From the NCBI GenBank assembly GCA_022836915.1, contig CP094668.1, forward strand, positions 992,001-1,056,000: a stretch of DNA of 64,000 nt, given 5' to 3'. This stretch comes from Paenibacillus sp. OVF10 (GTDB lineage Bacteria; Bacillota; Bacilli; Paenibacillales; Paenibacillaceae). Under the pieces are notes generated by a model. That model had not been told where the DNA came from. It worked only from the letters and a program-made list of their open reading frames with translations, and did no database searches. A program made the translations under genes and the position numbers. How positions within the stretch are numbered: position 1 is the first letter of the stretch; each line of letters starts with the position of its first letter. Shown here one piece after another: positions 19,250 through 27,476 of the stretch.

Positions 19250-20029
19250 ATGGTCACTCCACTTGAAGTACGACATATTAATGGTGTCGGTTGGTACGAA
19301 AAAGCTGTACAATCTCAAGAAACTTGGCGGCTTAGCTTGGTTACTTATGGAAAATGTGTATATTGGGTGAACGGTGATAAACAGATCATGGAAAAGGGTG
19401 AATTGCTCCTCATTCCAGGTGGTACCCCATATTACGGCAAGAGTATTCCTACAGTAACGCACACACAGATTGTAATTCAACTGCAACGCGACCATACGGA
19501 AACTCTGCCTGCACTGGAACGGTATGAGGCTTTGCGGCATAAACCTGGATGTTACGAGCTGATCCATCAACGCATGAGCGCTATTTATCAACAATGGCAG
19601 GAGCGTCCGTCTTATTATGTCATGATGAGCCAAGCCTTATTGATGGAAGTGTTGATTTATATGAACAGGGAGCTTGATCGTGGAGTTATCCCGCCGGAGA
19701 GGCATAATCATGTTGAACGGATGAAGCGGTATATTGAGCGGCATTATCGGGAGAAAGTAACGAAGGAAGAACTCGGGGATGAGATCAATAAAACTCCCAA
19801 TTATGCTGCTGCATTATTCAAAAGCATGACAAATCAGACCATCAGTCAATATGTCCATGATCAACGGATGAAACGAGCCATATATTTGCTCACTGAGTCA
19901 CAACTCTCCATCCAGGAAATTGCCGAATTTCTCGGCTACCGGGATCTGTCTTATTTTTACCGCATATTCAAACGTATAACCGGAAGTCCACCGTCTGACC
20001 TCCTTCATGAACGGCCACCTATAGCATGA
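19250..20029 (+). CDS. AraC-family transcriptional regulator
   Basis: 259 residues. An N-terminal cupin-like sensing part (LLIPGGTPYYGKSIP) is followed by two helix-turn-helix units at the C-terminus, VTKEELGDEINKTPNYAAAL and LSIQEIAEFLGYRDLSYFY, ending in RITGSPPSDLL. ATG 19250 follows TGAGGTG. It is transcribed divergently from pyk with a 112-base gap, but a role in pyk control is only a guess. Confidence 0.85.
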   Translation: MVTPLEVRHINGVGWYEKAVQSQETWRLSLVTYGKCVYWVNGDKQIMEKGELLLIPGGTPYYGKSIPTVTHTQIVIQLQRDHTETLPALERYEALRHKPGCYELIHQRMSAIYQQWQERPSYYVMMSQALLMEVLIYMNRELDRGVIPPERHNHVERMKRYIERHYREKVTKEELGDEINKTPNYAAALFKSMTNQTISQYVHDQRMKRAIYLLTESQLSIQEIAEFLGYRDLSYFYRIFKRITGSPPSDLLHERPPIA

Positions 20030-20092
20030 AACGCGTAGTCCAACCCAAATAAAGTTCTTCTATATAAGTAGGTTTAATTAAATGAGTACAAA

Positions 20093-20116
20093 AAAAGAGG
20101 GCCTATGCCCTCTTTT
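20093..20116. terminator. Bidirectional terminator between AraC and PAP2 genes
   Basis: The perfect stem AAAAGAGGGC / GCCCTCTTTT overlaps the last codons and stop of the minus-strand PAP2 gene. A/T runs on both sides let it serve both directions. Confidence 0.78.
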
Positions 20117-20834
20117 GCTGTATAACAGGATCATCATCCCACCTGTTACATATATAAATGTCTTTATACATGACTGCTTGGATTAGAAGCTGTGAGTGGC
20201 TGCTTGCTTTTTTTCGTGCCTGCCCAAGACGAAGAGCAAAGACATGTACAGTCCAATACGCGGCCTCAGCAAACAAAATGCCGCCGGCGATGTCCAGCAA
20301 GGAATGCTGTTTTACAAACACCGTCGAAGCAATAATCAACCACAGCCATACAGACCAAGAAATCCGTGCCAAAGGCTTAAAGTTCAAGTGTCTGTTAATC
20401 ACAATAAACAGCAAATAGCTGGTCAGGACGTGAACACTTGGGAAACAGTTGAATGGCGCATCATTTGTATAGATAAACTGTACTAACACGCTGCTCAGAT
20501 CGGTTCCACCGACCTCCGGGCGCGGGACATGGGTAGGGAACACCGCAAAACAGACATTGGCAGCCATGACACCAACATTATAGGTAATCAACGTACGCCA
20601 GAATAGCGACTTGTTCGTCAGACCCAAATAGAGAAATCCAAGATACAGAATGGGCATCCAGCTAATGTACGGATAAATAAATTCTTTGAGAAAAGGAATC
20701 TGCGTGTCAATCCAAGCATAATTGTAAAATACATCACTTCCGGTGTTGCTGCCTAGAAATACGTAAATGGAGCCTTGGAGCGGTATGCACAGAATAGCCA
20801 GTAAATGCCCCCAGCGCTGAAAGAATGCTTTCAT
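20103..20834 (-). CDS. PAP2-superfamily membrane phosphatase
   Basis: 243 residues with about six membrane segments. Two of the acid phosphatase motifs are visible: CFPSVHVLTSYL (conserved His, residues ~132-143) and VFVKQHSLLDIAGG (catalytic His and Asp, ~174-187). Members cleave lipid phosphates or undecaprenyl pyrophosphate or transfer phospho-headgroups; the sequence resembles the Aur1/Ipt1-like subgroup. The substrate is not determined. Confidence 0.8.
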   Translation of the reverse strand: MKAFFQRWGHLLAILCIPLQGSIYVFLGSNTGSDVFYNYAWIDTQIPFLKEFIYPYISWMPILYLGFLYLGLTNKSLFWRTLITYNVGVMAANVCFAVFPTHVPRPEVGGTDLSSVLVQFIYTNDAPFNCFPSVHVLTSYLLFIVINRHLNFKPLARISWSVWLWLIIASTVFVKQHSLLDIAGGILFAEAAYWTVHVFALRLGQARKKASSHSQLLIQAVMYKDIYICNRWDDDPVIQQKRA

Positions 20835-21140
20835 AGTATCCCCCTGATTTCATTATGCATTGTGAAGCTATCGTTAATGGGTACTTCATAGATATATGAC
20901 GTTGAAAAGTCGCGACACCCCTGCAGCATTGAACTCTTGTAATACTATAATGGACAGATAAAGGTATAAGCCATACCTGATTTTAGGGGAAAAGAAGTAA
21001 AGATAAGTCTCTTTTTTGTTACTTTTATAGTTTTATCCATAATAGGGATATTCAATATACGGATGATGTGATACAACTATATTGGCATATAAATTCATAT
21101 GACAACGAAAAAAAGTAAATGAAACGAGGTAGGGAAATGT
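20835..21140. other. Intergenic region between divergent PAP2 and CPBP genes
   Basis: 306 AT-rich bases. A TATAAT-like hexamer lies near 20949 without a convincing -35 at proper spacing. I see no gene, repeat or RNA structure that I can support. Confidence 0.4.
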
Positions 21141-21929
21141 ATGATTAATCCGCAATCCAAGCCAAAACATTCCTTTTCCGAGCGCAAACCTGTGCTCACC
21201 GTTGTAATTATTGAGCTGCTTCTCCTGTTAGCCGTATTTGCAGCAGGGGCCATTGCAACGATAAAACAACTGGACTACACTTCCCCTGTACTCATTTCCT
21301 TTATACCCATCGCAATTGTTCTGATGACCTATCTGACGTTAAGGCGCAAATGGGGAGAGACTGGATTCCGATCTTTACGAAGTATCCCAGCTGGCCACGC
21401 AAAGTATTATATTCCACTACTCCTTGTACTGGGTACACTTGCCCTGAAAGGATTTGAGGAGCTGAGCTTGTCACGGCTAGCCTTTTTCATCTTTTTTACC
21501 TTGCTCGTAGCTTTTGTTGAGGAAACGATCTATCGTGGGCTTATTTTCAAGACCTTGCTTCAAAAAAGTGCAGTGGCCGCAGTTGTGACCTCAAGCATAT
21601 TGTTTTCGATTACACATCTGTTGAACGCATTGTCTGGTCAGGATATGACGGATACGATCATGCAATTGATCTATGCGCTGCTCCTGGGAGCTGTACTGGC
21701 GTTATTGATGCTGAAGAACGGAAATATCATACCGCTTATATTGTTTCATTTCATACATAATCTGATTCAATTTCTAGGGAATGACCTGGAGGACACAGGT
21801 ACACTTCCTTACGATCTGTTTATACTGGCAGTACTGATTGCTTACTGTGCATGGTTAGTGTGGAGCATTCGAACAAATTCGTCTATTCCATCCAAAGGGA
21901 GTGAGCAAGCGAATACGGTTGTTCATTAA
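21141..21929 (+). CDS. CPBP-family intramembrane glutamic endopeptidase
   Basis: 262 residues with seven or eight hydrophobic segments. The CPBP/Abi motifs are present: EETIYRGLIFK (motif 1, residues ~128-138), the ITHLLNAL His (motif 2, ~156) and LFHFIHNLIQF (motif 3, ~201). Relatives include Rce1-like CAAX proteases and bacteriocin-immunity proteins. The substrate is unknown and no bacteriocin genes are near. Confidence 0.85.
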   Translation: MINPQSKPKHSFSERKPVLTVVIIELLLLLAVFAAGAIATIKQLDYTSPVLISFIPIAIVLMTYLTLRRKWGETGFRSLRSIPAGHAKYYIPLLLVLGTLALKGFEELSLSRLAFFIFFTLLVAFVEETIYRGLIFKTLLQKSAVAAVVTSSILFSITHLLNALSGQDMTDTIMQLIYALLLGAVLALLMLKNGNIIPLILFHFIHNLIQFLGNDLEDTGTLPYDLFILAVLIAYCAWLVWSIRTNSSIPSKGSEQANTVVH

Positions 21930-22079
21930 GGGTATTGCGGGTATTGCTTAAAAGTAGTTATCATACAGTTTCCCGTCAGCAGTTGGATCATGGTATACTT
22001 CAGTCTGGCGGGAAGACAGATATGTTCATGATACGAGGTCTGCCTATCCGTACATTAAGTTTAGACAGTAGGTGATATA

Positions 22080-22316
22080 GTGGAGAAGACAGCACAAGGT
22101 GTAGCAGAATGGATGGTACAGGAGATTAAATTCACAGGAACACTTCATCAGGAAGCTGCCATAGAATATGTGAAGATCCATTTTGGGGAAGAGTTTGTTT
22201 TTGTGAACGAGAACGGCAATACGTCATTGTCCAAAGAAGTGAAGAAAGCTTTCCGAAAGCTTCATCGTGGGCAGATCGCCTGGGATCGGGATGCATTTAT
22301 GTGGGCATGGACATAG
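22080..22316 (+). CDS. Small conserved hypothetical protein (possibly DUF6953)
   Basis: 78 residues, soluble, starting at GTG with an AGGTGA site. The sequence begins MEKTAQGVAEWMVQEI and ends WDRDAFMWAW. It resembles a small family found across Bacillales, which I tentatively equate with DUF6953. The first half looks helical, and no catalytic motif is visible. Confidence 0.6.
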   Translation: MEKTAQGVAEWMVQEIKFTGTLHQEAAIEYVKIHFGEEFVFVNENGNTSLSKEVKKAFRKLHRGQIAWDRDAFMWAWT

Positions 22317-22524
22317 TGTGTTAAACTGGAGTAAGATGATTCATTGGTTGTGTTGGATATGCATGTCAGAATATTATATAAAAAATGTATAAGATGGATT
22401 AGATCTGCATATCCTTTCATAAGACCGTACACAAGCGACCAGGCACATAAGTGTGATAAACCCTGGCCCCACGCGTGTTAATAACATGTATTTCCAAAGC
22501 TGTTTGAAAAGAAAATACAAAGAT

Positions 22525-22553
22525 TTGCTTTTTGGCTGAATTGGAGTTATAAT
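22525..22553 (+). promoter_or_regulatory. Sigma-A promoter of the cold-shock gene, with long leader
   Basis: TTGCTT, 17 bases, TATAAT: a near-consensus promoter. Transcription from about 22560 would leave a ~150-base 5' untranslated region before the csp ATG at 22712, as is usual for cold-shock mRNAs whose leader folds change with temperature. The remaining 22317-22524 stretch shows no gene. Confidence 0.75.
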
Positions 22554-22711
22554 AAAAACAAGTTGTAGAGAGTGGAAAACCTAATTCATATATTGTAAAG
22601 GGCGATCACTTATAGGTTTATGACTGGTACCTTTTTCAATGTGTGAATTTTTATTTGCTTGCTGCAAAGAACAAAGGAACATGTTAATCTTTATTTGGAG
22701 GTGTAATTCAC

Positions 22712-22912
22712 ATGCAAAACGGAACAGTAAAATGGTTCAACGCTGATAAAGGCTTCGGTTTCATCGAAGTTGAAGGCGGAGAAGATGTATTCGTACACTT
22801 CAGCGCTATTACAGGCGAAGGCTTCAAAACGCTGGACGAAGGTCAACGCGTGCAATTTAAAATTGTACAAGGAAACCGTGGTCCTCAAGCAGAAGAAGTT
22901 GTAAAACTGTAA
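22712..22912 (+). CDS. cspA: Cold-shock protein, CspA/CspB family
   Basis: 66 residues, the full length of this family. It is a single OB-fold RNA chaperone with both RNA-binding motifs, KGFGFIEV (RNP1) and DVFVHFSAI (RNP2). It has a strong GGAGGTG site 9 bases before the ATG. A promoter and long leader lie upstream and a hairpin terminator downstream, so it is transcribed alone. The next gene is the cold-inducible YdjO family. Confidence 0.95.
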   Translation: MQNGTVKWFNADKGFGFIEVEGGEDVFVHFSAITGEGFKTLDEGQRVQFKIVQGNRGPQAEEVVKL

Positions 22913-22922
22913 TTAAAGCATA

Positions 22923-22964
22923 GCTGCCTTTAACATGTTATAATGGTAAAGGCAGCTTCTTTTT
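22923..22964 (+). terminator. Rho-independent terminator of csp
   Basis: The 10-bp stem GCTGCCTTTA / TAAAGGCAGC is followed by TTCTTTTT. Confidence 0.88.
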
Positions 22965-23096
22965 GATCAGTTATATAAAAGTCGACCCATTAGTTGTCGA
23001 GGCAGAAGTTCGGTGGGACGTGAAACTTCCGCTAAGTGTAGGCTTCTGTGAAATAACGTCGGTTAGATGTTTTTCCATAACAAAGGGGTAGAAGTC

Positions 23097-23324
23097 ATGT
23101 ATAATCGCAAAAAACCGTTGGAAGAGATTCCACAAGCTGATGCGGCAATCTGGGAATGTACGAGTGATACGTGCAAAGGATGGATGCGGGACAATTTTGC
23201 GTTTGATAACGTACCTACTTGTCCGATATGTGCTTCTGAGATGGTCAGCACGACTAGGATGCTACCATTGCTTGAGAATTCGAATAGTAATCTGAAAACG
23301 ATGCCTAAAGGAAATCGGATTTAA
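23097..23324 (+). CDS. ydjO: YdjO-family cold-inducible zinc-ribbon-like protein
   Basis: 75 residues. Two Cys pairs (WECTSDTCKGW and CPICASEM) look like a zinc ribbon, and the layout with KGWMRDNFA matches B. subtilis YdjO. The molecular role is unknown. ATG 23097 is preceded by AAAGGGGTAG. It lies just downstream of the cold-shock gene but after a terminator, so it probably has its own promoter. Confidence 0.85.
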   Translation: MYNRKKPLEEIPQADAAIWECTSDTCKGWMRDNFAFDNVPTCPICASEMVSTTRMLPLLENSNSNLKTMPKGNRI

Positions 23325-23335
23325 CATAGCTTACC

Positions 23336-23359
23336 CGCCTCTAACGAGGTGTTTTTTTT
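23336..23359 (+). terminator. Terminator 1 after ydjO
   Basis: The short stem CGCCTC / GAGGTG with a TAAC loop is followed by a run of eight T. Confidence 0.7.
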
Positions 23360-23412
23360 AAGATCAAACAGACACCCTGTGCGAAGGTAAGGGTATTAAA
23401 TATGAAGTTCCC

Positions 23413-23441
23413 GGCATTCGTTTTAGCGAATGCCTTTTTTT
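23413..23441 (+). terminator. Terminator 2 after ydjO
   Basis: The 8-bp perfect stem GGCATTCG / CGAATGCC is followed by seven T. It is the second hairpin in tandem on the plus strand. Confidence 0.8.
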
Positions 23442-23495
23442 GTATCTTTTTTACAGAAAGTATACTGTAATTGAAGGAAATCATATGAAAAAGAC

Positions 23496-23530
23496 AAAGA
23501 CCCTTTTCGCTATAAGCCAAAAGGGTCTTT
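23496..23530 (-). terminator. Terminator of the YG-rich protein gene
   Basis: The perfect 12-bp stem AAAGACCCTTTT / AAAAGGGTCTTT is followed on the minus strand by GTCTTTTTC. It is placed 38 bases after the gene's stop. Confidence 0.8.
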
Positions 23531-23567
23531 GTTATGACTACAATTATACCGCTATCAGATTTGAGTT

Positions 23568-23914
23568 TTAAATGAACAGGAATGGCAGCAAAAACAGAGT
23601 TGCTACCAGAGCCAGATCAATTCCTGCTCCATAACCGTAACCCCCACCGTATCCTCCATATCCATATCGACCGTAGGCTGAAGATTTAACTTTCTTTGAT
23701 GCAACAGCTTTTTCTTGCCGCTGTTTACCAGCTGCTGTTTGGACTTGACTGAACACAACCGTGGTCCCTCGAAACACCCGTTCAAATAAACTTTGCCATC
23801 ACGACATTGACTAAGTGTACCATACATATGCTTACCGTCTTTCATAACGAGACAAACGGAACGTCCAACGTGCGGAGAAACCGTTTCTTCACATACCCGA
23901 TTAATTCTGTACAT
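23568..23914 (-). CDS. Hypothetical protein with Sm-like N-terminus and YG-rich linker (frame broken once)
   Basis: About 115 residues after correction. The N-terminal part (GRSVCLVMKDGKHMYGTLSQ then GKVYLNGC) looks like a small beta-barrel of LSm or SH3 type. A basic linker, a GYGGYGGGYGYG repeat region and a hydrophobic tail (LALVATLFLLPFLFI) follow. Similar YG-rich tails occur in small spore or coat-associated Bacillales proteins, but no function can be given. ATG 23914 follows AGGAGGA. The frame breaks at the plus-strand C-run 23766-23768: one extra base joins NGCFEG to TTVVFSQ. Confidence 0.6.
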
Positions 23915-24078
23915 GCAAATCCTCCTCATTAGATGCGGTTGCCGCTTGAATTCAACGGTTTGTATATCATAGTAAAAAGAAGACCAATTGGTATGGACGA
24001 GTACCCGGGAAATCGAATAGGGAGGAGCCGTTTTTGAGTTTATTCCATACACTGGGAGGAGTGAGGAGGGGATGTCGC

Positions 24079-24812
24079 GTGGATTATCATGACATGCTGG
24101 CTCGGTTAGGGGAGGGAGTGCCCATCCCGGAGGATTTTTGGCAACGCTGAAGTTGCTGGAGAGTTTATCTCTGCCTGTGGATAGTCATATCCTTGAGATA
24201 GGGTGTGGCACTGGGAGGACTGCGTGTTACCTGGCTAAAAGGGGTTATCAAGTAACGGCCATTGATCTTAATCGCCAGATGCTGGATAAGGCCGTTCGGC
24301 GAGCAAGACGAGAACGGGTGGATGTTCGATTTGTTCAGGCTGATGTAGCATCGTTGCCTTTCCCGGAAAATCATTTTGATATGGTATTCGTGGAGTCGGT
24401 TACGATCTTTACTCCATGGCGGAGTGCACTAACTGAGTATAGAAGAGTGTTGAAGCCCGCTGGACTTTTGGTGGATCGGGAGATGGTTCTATCAGGCCAA
24501 AAGACCGAATTGATGTGTCGCAGGTTAAAGCAATTTTACGGTATACGAACTCTGGTAACGGCCACAGCATGGAGAAAACGCCTCAAGCAGTGTGGTTTCA
24601 CCAAGGTAGAGGTCAAGGAACATTCGCGATCCATGGGAAAATGGGGCGTTGATCATGATCCGCATCGCGAGATCGATATGAATTGGTTTGAGGATGAACG
24701 TATGCAGCGAATGAGTCAAACCAATGATCGGTTGCTCGCGAAATACGGCAAAAAGTTGGGGTATGCTGTTTTTGAAGCAAGGGCACCGTTGGAGGTCAAA
24801 AAAGAAAAATAG
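24079..24812 (+). CDS. Class I SAM-dependent methyltransferase (frame broken once)
   Basis: About 244 residues after correction. Motif I (HILEIGCGTGRTACYLA), the acidic strand-2 motif (VTAIDLN) and VRFVQADVASLPFPENHFD (motifs II/III) mark a UbiE-like methyltransferase. Substrate unknown. The start is a GTG at 24079 after GAGGAGGGG. The first frame ends at 24150, but near 24119-24123 one base appears to be missing: adding it reads EGVAHPGGFLATLKLLESL, which continues into the main frame. Confidence 0.82.
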
Positions 24813-24817
24813 GAAAA

Positions 24818-24849
24818 GACAACTCACACATTAGTGTGGGTTGTCCTTG
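24818..24849. terminator. Bidirectional terminator between methyltransferase and GntR genes
   Basis: The stem GACAACTCACAC / GTGTGGGTTGTC has a short loop, A-rich on the left and T-rich on the right. Confidence 0.75.
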
Positions 24850-24869
24850 TTTTGTTTCGACAGAAGGTA

Positions 24870-25514
24870 CTACAGCATATCGTTGTCGATAATCCGCCAG
24901 TGGTGTTTGAGCAGGGCTTCCAGTTGGTTCTTATCTTTGGCTCGAAAAGCACTTAAAATTTGCCGGTGCTCTTCATTAACTTCGAGCAGTACCTCAGATA
25001 GCTTTGGTTTATTATCACTAACATACGACTGCCGGATGAAACTGTTCTTCAATGTGTTTAACATCTCAATGACTGTGGCGTTACCACATCGCTGAATGTA
25101 CAGATTATGGAACTGATATTGGTTCTTGTTGTAGGCAGCAAGATCAAGCTGGCTAATATCTTCGTCCATTCGAACAACGAGAGTTTCCATCTCCAAAAGT
25201 TCAGATGGTCTGAGATGGTCTGCTGCAAGTGTAGCAGCAAGTGCCTCCAGCACACCGATCGCTTGGGAGAACTCCAGTTTTTTGCCTGCATCAAAAGGAG
25301 TGACTATAAATCCCCTGCGTGGGATGTATTGCAGCAGATTGTCTGAAGCCAGCTGGAAAAGGGCCTCCCGAGTAGGCGTGCGACTGATGTCCAGCTTTTT
25401 GCATATTTCGGCCTCGTTGATCTTCTGGTTGGGAAGTAACGTCCCGTCCTGAATCTTCTGGGCAATGTAATCGTATACGTGGTCTTTCAAGGATCGGTAT
25501 TTGGGTACCTCCAT
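24870..25514 (-). CDS. GntR-family (FadR/FCD) transcriptional regulator
   Basis: 214 residues. The N-terminal winged helix-turn-helix (INEAEICKKLDISRTPTREA, residues ~32-51, then RRGFIVTPF) is followed by an all-helical FCD effector domain. FCD regulators often bind amino or organic acids at a metal site. It is divergent from the ABC transporter/rocD/rocF genes, so it is the likely repressor of that unit. The TTGTATACAA palindromes at 25783 and 27442 are candidate operators. ATG 25514 has an AAAGGAGG site. Confidence 0.87.
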   Translation of the reverse strand: MEVPKYRSLKDHVYDYIAQKIQDGTLLPNQKINEAEICKKLDISRTPTREALFQLASDNLLQYIPRRGFIVTPFDAGKKLEFSQAIGVLEALAATLAADHLRPSELLEMETLVVRMDEDISQLDLAAYNKNQYQFHNLYIQRCGNATVIEMLNTLKNSFIRQSYVSDNKPKLSEVLLEVNEEHRQILSAFRAKDKNQLEALLKHHWRIIDNDML

Positions 25515-25834
25515 ACCGAATCCTCCTTTCTATGTATAGTGAATAAATAGATGGGTTTAAGGCCGTACTGTACGCGCCGTTCAGGAGTTTCAAGTTTTTA
25601 TCATCTTAACACCGAGGGGGAGTTGGGCAAGCAAACTTCATGTTTCAGCCGATGTAAATGCTGTGTTATATATAGCACATTTTATGGAATTAAAGCGTAT
25701 AAATGTTTAAATAATGATTGTGATAAACCAGAATGTTTGTTAGTATTACTTACATATAAGTCCATATATTGTCTTATGTATATTGTATACAAATTATTGT
25801 GCTACTCATTCAAAAAAGAATAGGGGTATGATGT
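25515..25834. other. Divergent control region between the gntR gene and the ABC/roc genes
   Basis: 320 AT-rich bases without a credible gene. The clearest element is the TTGTATACAA palindrome at 25783-25792, about 43 bases before the binding-protein start. A TATATAGCAC stretch near 25670 could be part of a promoter, but no -35/-10 pair stands out. Confidence 0.5.
25783..25792. promoter_or_regulatory. Candidate GntR operator, copy 1
   Basis: The perfect 10-base palindrome TTGTATACAA. The same ten bases occur 26 bases upstream of rocD at 27442-27451. FCD-type GntR regulators commonly bind short palindromes with a central GTATAC-like core, so both copies are proposed sites for the divergent regulator. 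Confidence 0.55.
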
Positions 25835-26656
25835 GTGAAAAAAGTACTGTTGCCAATGATGCTGTTGTTAGTGGTTGTATTCATGTCCGCATGTGGGCAG
25901 GAAAAAACGACAGAGACCGGATCAGACGCTACTTCGTCTTCGGGCAGTAGCTCTGCGGAAAAGGAAGTAATTGTACTTGGAACCAGTGCGGACTATGCAC
26001 CCTATGAATTTCATAAGAAAATCGATGGTAAAGATACCATTGTAGGTTTTGACATCGAGATTGCGAAAGCAATTGCGGCTGATCTGGGAGCCGAGCTGAA
26101 GATTGAGGACATGGACTTTGATGGCCTTCTTATGGCCCTCGGTACAGATAAGGTTGATTTTGTAATATCAGGCTTAACCCCTACCGAGGAACGAAAGAAG
26201 AACGTTGATTTTACGCATATCTACTATTATGCAGAGCAGGCTGTACTTGTTAGAGAAGGGGAAGATACGGCATTAAAGTCCATAGATGATCTATCAGGCA
26301 AGCAGGTTGGCGTACAAAAGAGTTCCATCCAGGAAGGGATTGCTCAGGAAATAGAGGGAGCAAAGCTCACTTCTCTGGCCAAAATACCTGAGCTGATTCT
26401 GGAATTGCAGACGGGGCGTGTAGACGCACTCATTCTGGAGAAGCCGGTGGCTGAACAGTATGTGAAGAACCAAGAGGGGCTTGTTGTTGCGAATGTAGAG
26501 ATTGAACAGGCTGAAGATGAGGGTGGTTCGGCCATCGCGGTGAAGAAAGGTAATCAGAAGCTGCTGGATCAGATCAACACTACATTGGAAAAGCTCAAAA
26601 CGAACGGAGATATTGAACGGTTCGTCGTTGAAGCGAATGAGATGCTCGGCGAATAA
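25835..26656 (+). CDS. Amino acid ABC transporter substrate-binding lipoprotein
   Basis: 273 residues. It has a lipoprotein signal (hydrophobic residues 3-19, then MSACG with the Cys at about 20), a Ser/Thr-rich linker and a family 3 solute-binding domain (SADYAPYEF, GFDIEIAKAIAADLGAEL, GLTPTEERKKNVDFT). It starts at GTG. Location next to a permease, rocD and rocF suggests arginine or ornithine as ligand; the sequence resembles ArtP-type proteins. The operon starts here. Confidence 0.88.
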   Translation: MKKVLLPMMLLLVVVFMSACGQEKTTETGSDATSSSGSSSAEKEVIVLGTSADYAPYEFHKKIDGKDTIVGFDIEIAKAIAADLGAELKIEDMDFDGLLMALGTDKVDFVISGLTPTEERKKNVDFTHIYYYAEQAVLVREGEDTALKSIDDLSGKQVGVQKSSIQEGIAQEIEGAKLTSLAKIPELILELQTGRVDALILEKPVAEQYVKNQEGLVVANVEIEQAEDEGGSAIAVKKGNQKLLDQINTTLEKLKTNGDIERFVVEANEMLGE

Positions 26657-26679
26657 ACCGGACGAGTGAGGGATATGCC

Positions 26680-27335
26680 GTGAATTTAGATTTTTCCTTT
26701 CTATTAGAACATTGGCAGGATTATGCACGAAGTGCGTGGGTCACGCTGGAACTTTCCTTCTTCGGTGTATTGTTTGGTACGTTACTTGGTGTGATCATGG
26801 CATTAATGCGAATATCCCGAATATGGCCAATTAAATTTGTGGCTTCGGCGTATATTGAACTCATTCGAGGAACACCGATGCTGGTACAGATTCTTATTAT
26901 TCATTATGGTCTGACGGTTGTAGGTGTGAACTTGCCGGCATTTATGTCGGGGGTGGTAGCTCTGACGATGAATAGCTCGGCTTATATGGCGGAGGTGTTC
27001 AGGGCCGGGATTCAAGCGATTGATAAAGGACAGACAGAGGCTTCGCGCTCCTTGGTATGACACATGGTATGACACTTCGCTATATTATACTGCCGCAGGC
27101 TTTTCGTAACATGCTTCCAGCCATCGGGAATGAATTCATTATTATCATTAAAGATTCTTCTCTTGTCTCCATGATCGGCATAGCCGAGATTATATACACG
27201 GCCAGAACAATTCAGGGTGTTACGTTCCAGCCGCTTGCTCCGCTGCTTGTTGCCGCCGGCCTCTATTTTATAATCACATTTACACTGGCTAATTTACTCT
27301 CTTGGCTGGAACGGAAACTGTCTACTTCCCGATAA
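26680..27335 (+). CDS. Amino acid ABC transporter permease (frame broken once)
   Basis: About 219 residues with five membrane helices, His/Glu/Gln/Arg/opine family. The loop that contacts the ATPase is present across the break: EASRSL, then GMTHGMTLRYIILPQAFR. The N-terminal substrate-binding-side motif IELIRGTPMLVQ is intact. The frame breaks at 27054-27055, where one extra G makes SLGMTHG. It starts at a GTG 24 bases after the binding-protein gene. No ATP-binding subunit follows, so the importer must borrow one encoded elsewhere. Confidence 0.88.
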
Positions 27336-27441
27336 CTATTGATAAAGGATTCGATTCGAGAAAGGTTTGGAGTAGGCTGGAGTGGAAATGGCGGGATGTA
27401 GTCGTAAATGGCGATGGTATCGCATACATTGTTATTGTATT

Positions 27442-27451
27442 TTGTATACAA
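27442..27451. promoter_or_regulatory. Candidate GntR operator, copy 2 (upstream of rocD)
   Basis: TTGTATACAA, identical to the site at 25783. Here it lies 26 bases before the rocD ATG. That suggests a second promoter or a roadblock inside the operon, in the 141-base gap between permease and rocD. Confidence 0.55.
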
Positions 27452-27476
27452 TATTTTGGAAAGGTGTTGGGTGTGT

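Noticed and set aside
21960..22020. TTCCCGTCAG / CTGGCGGGAA hairpin before the small conserved gene
   Set aside because: The loop is long (about 30 bases) and contains promoter-like bases, and no T-run follows, so neither a terminator nor a riboswitch can be supported.
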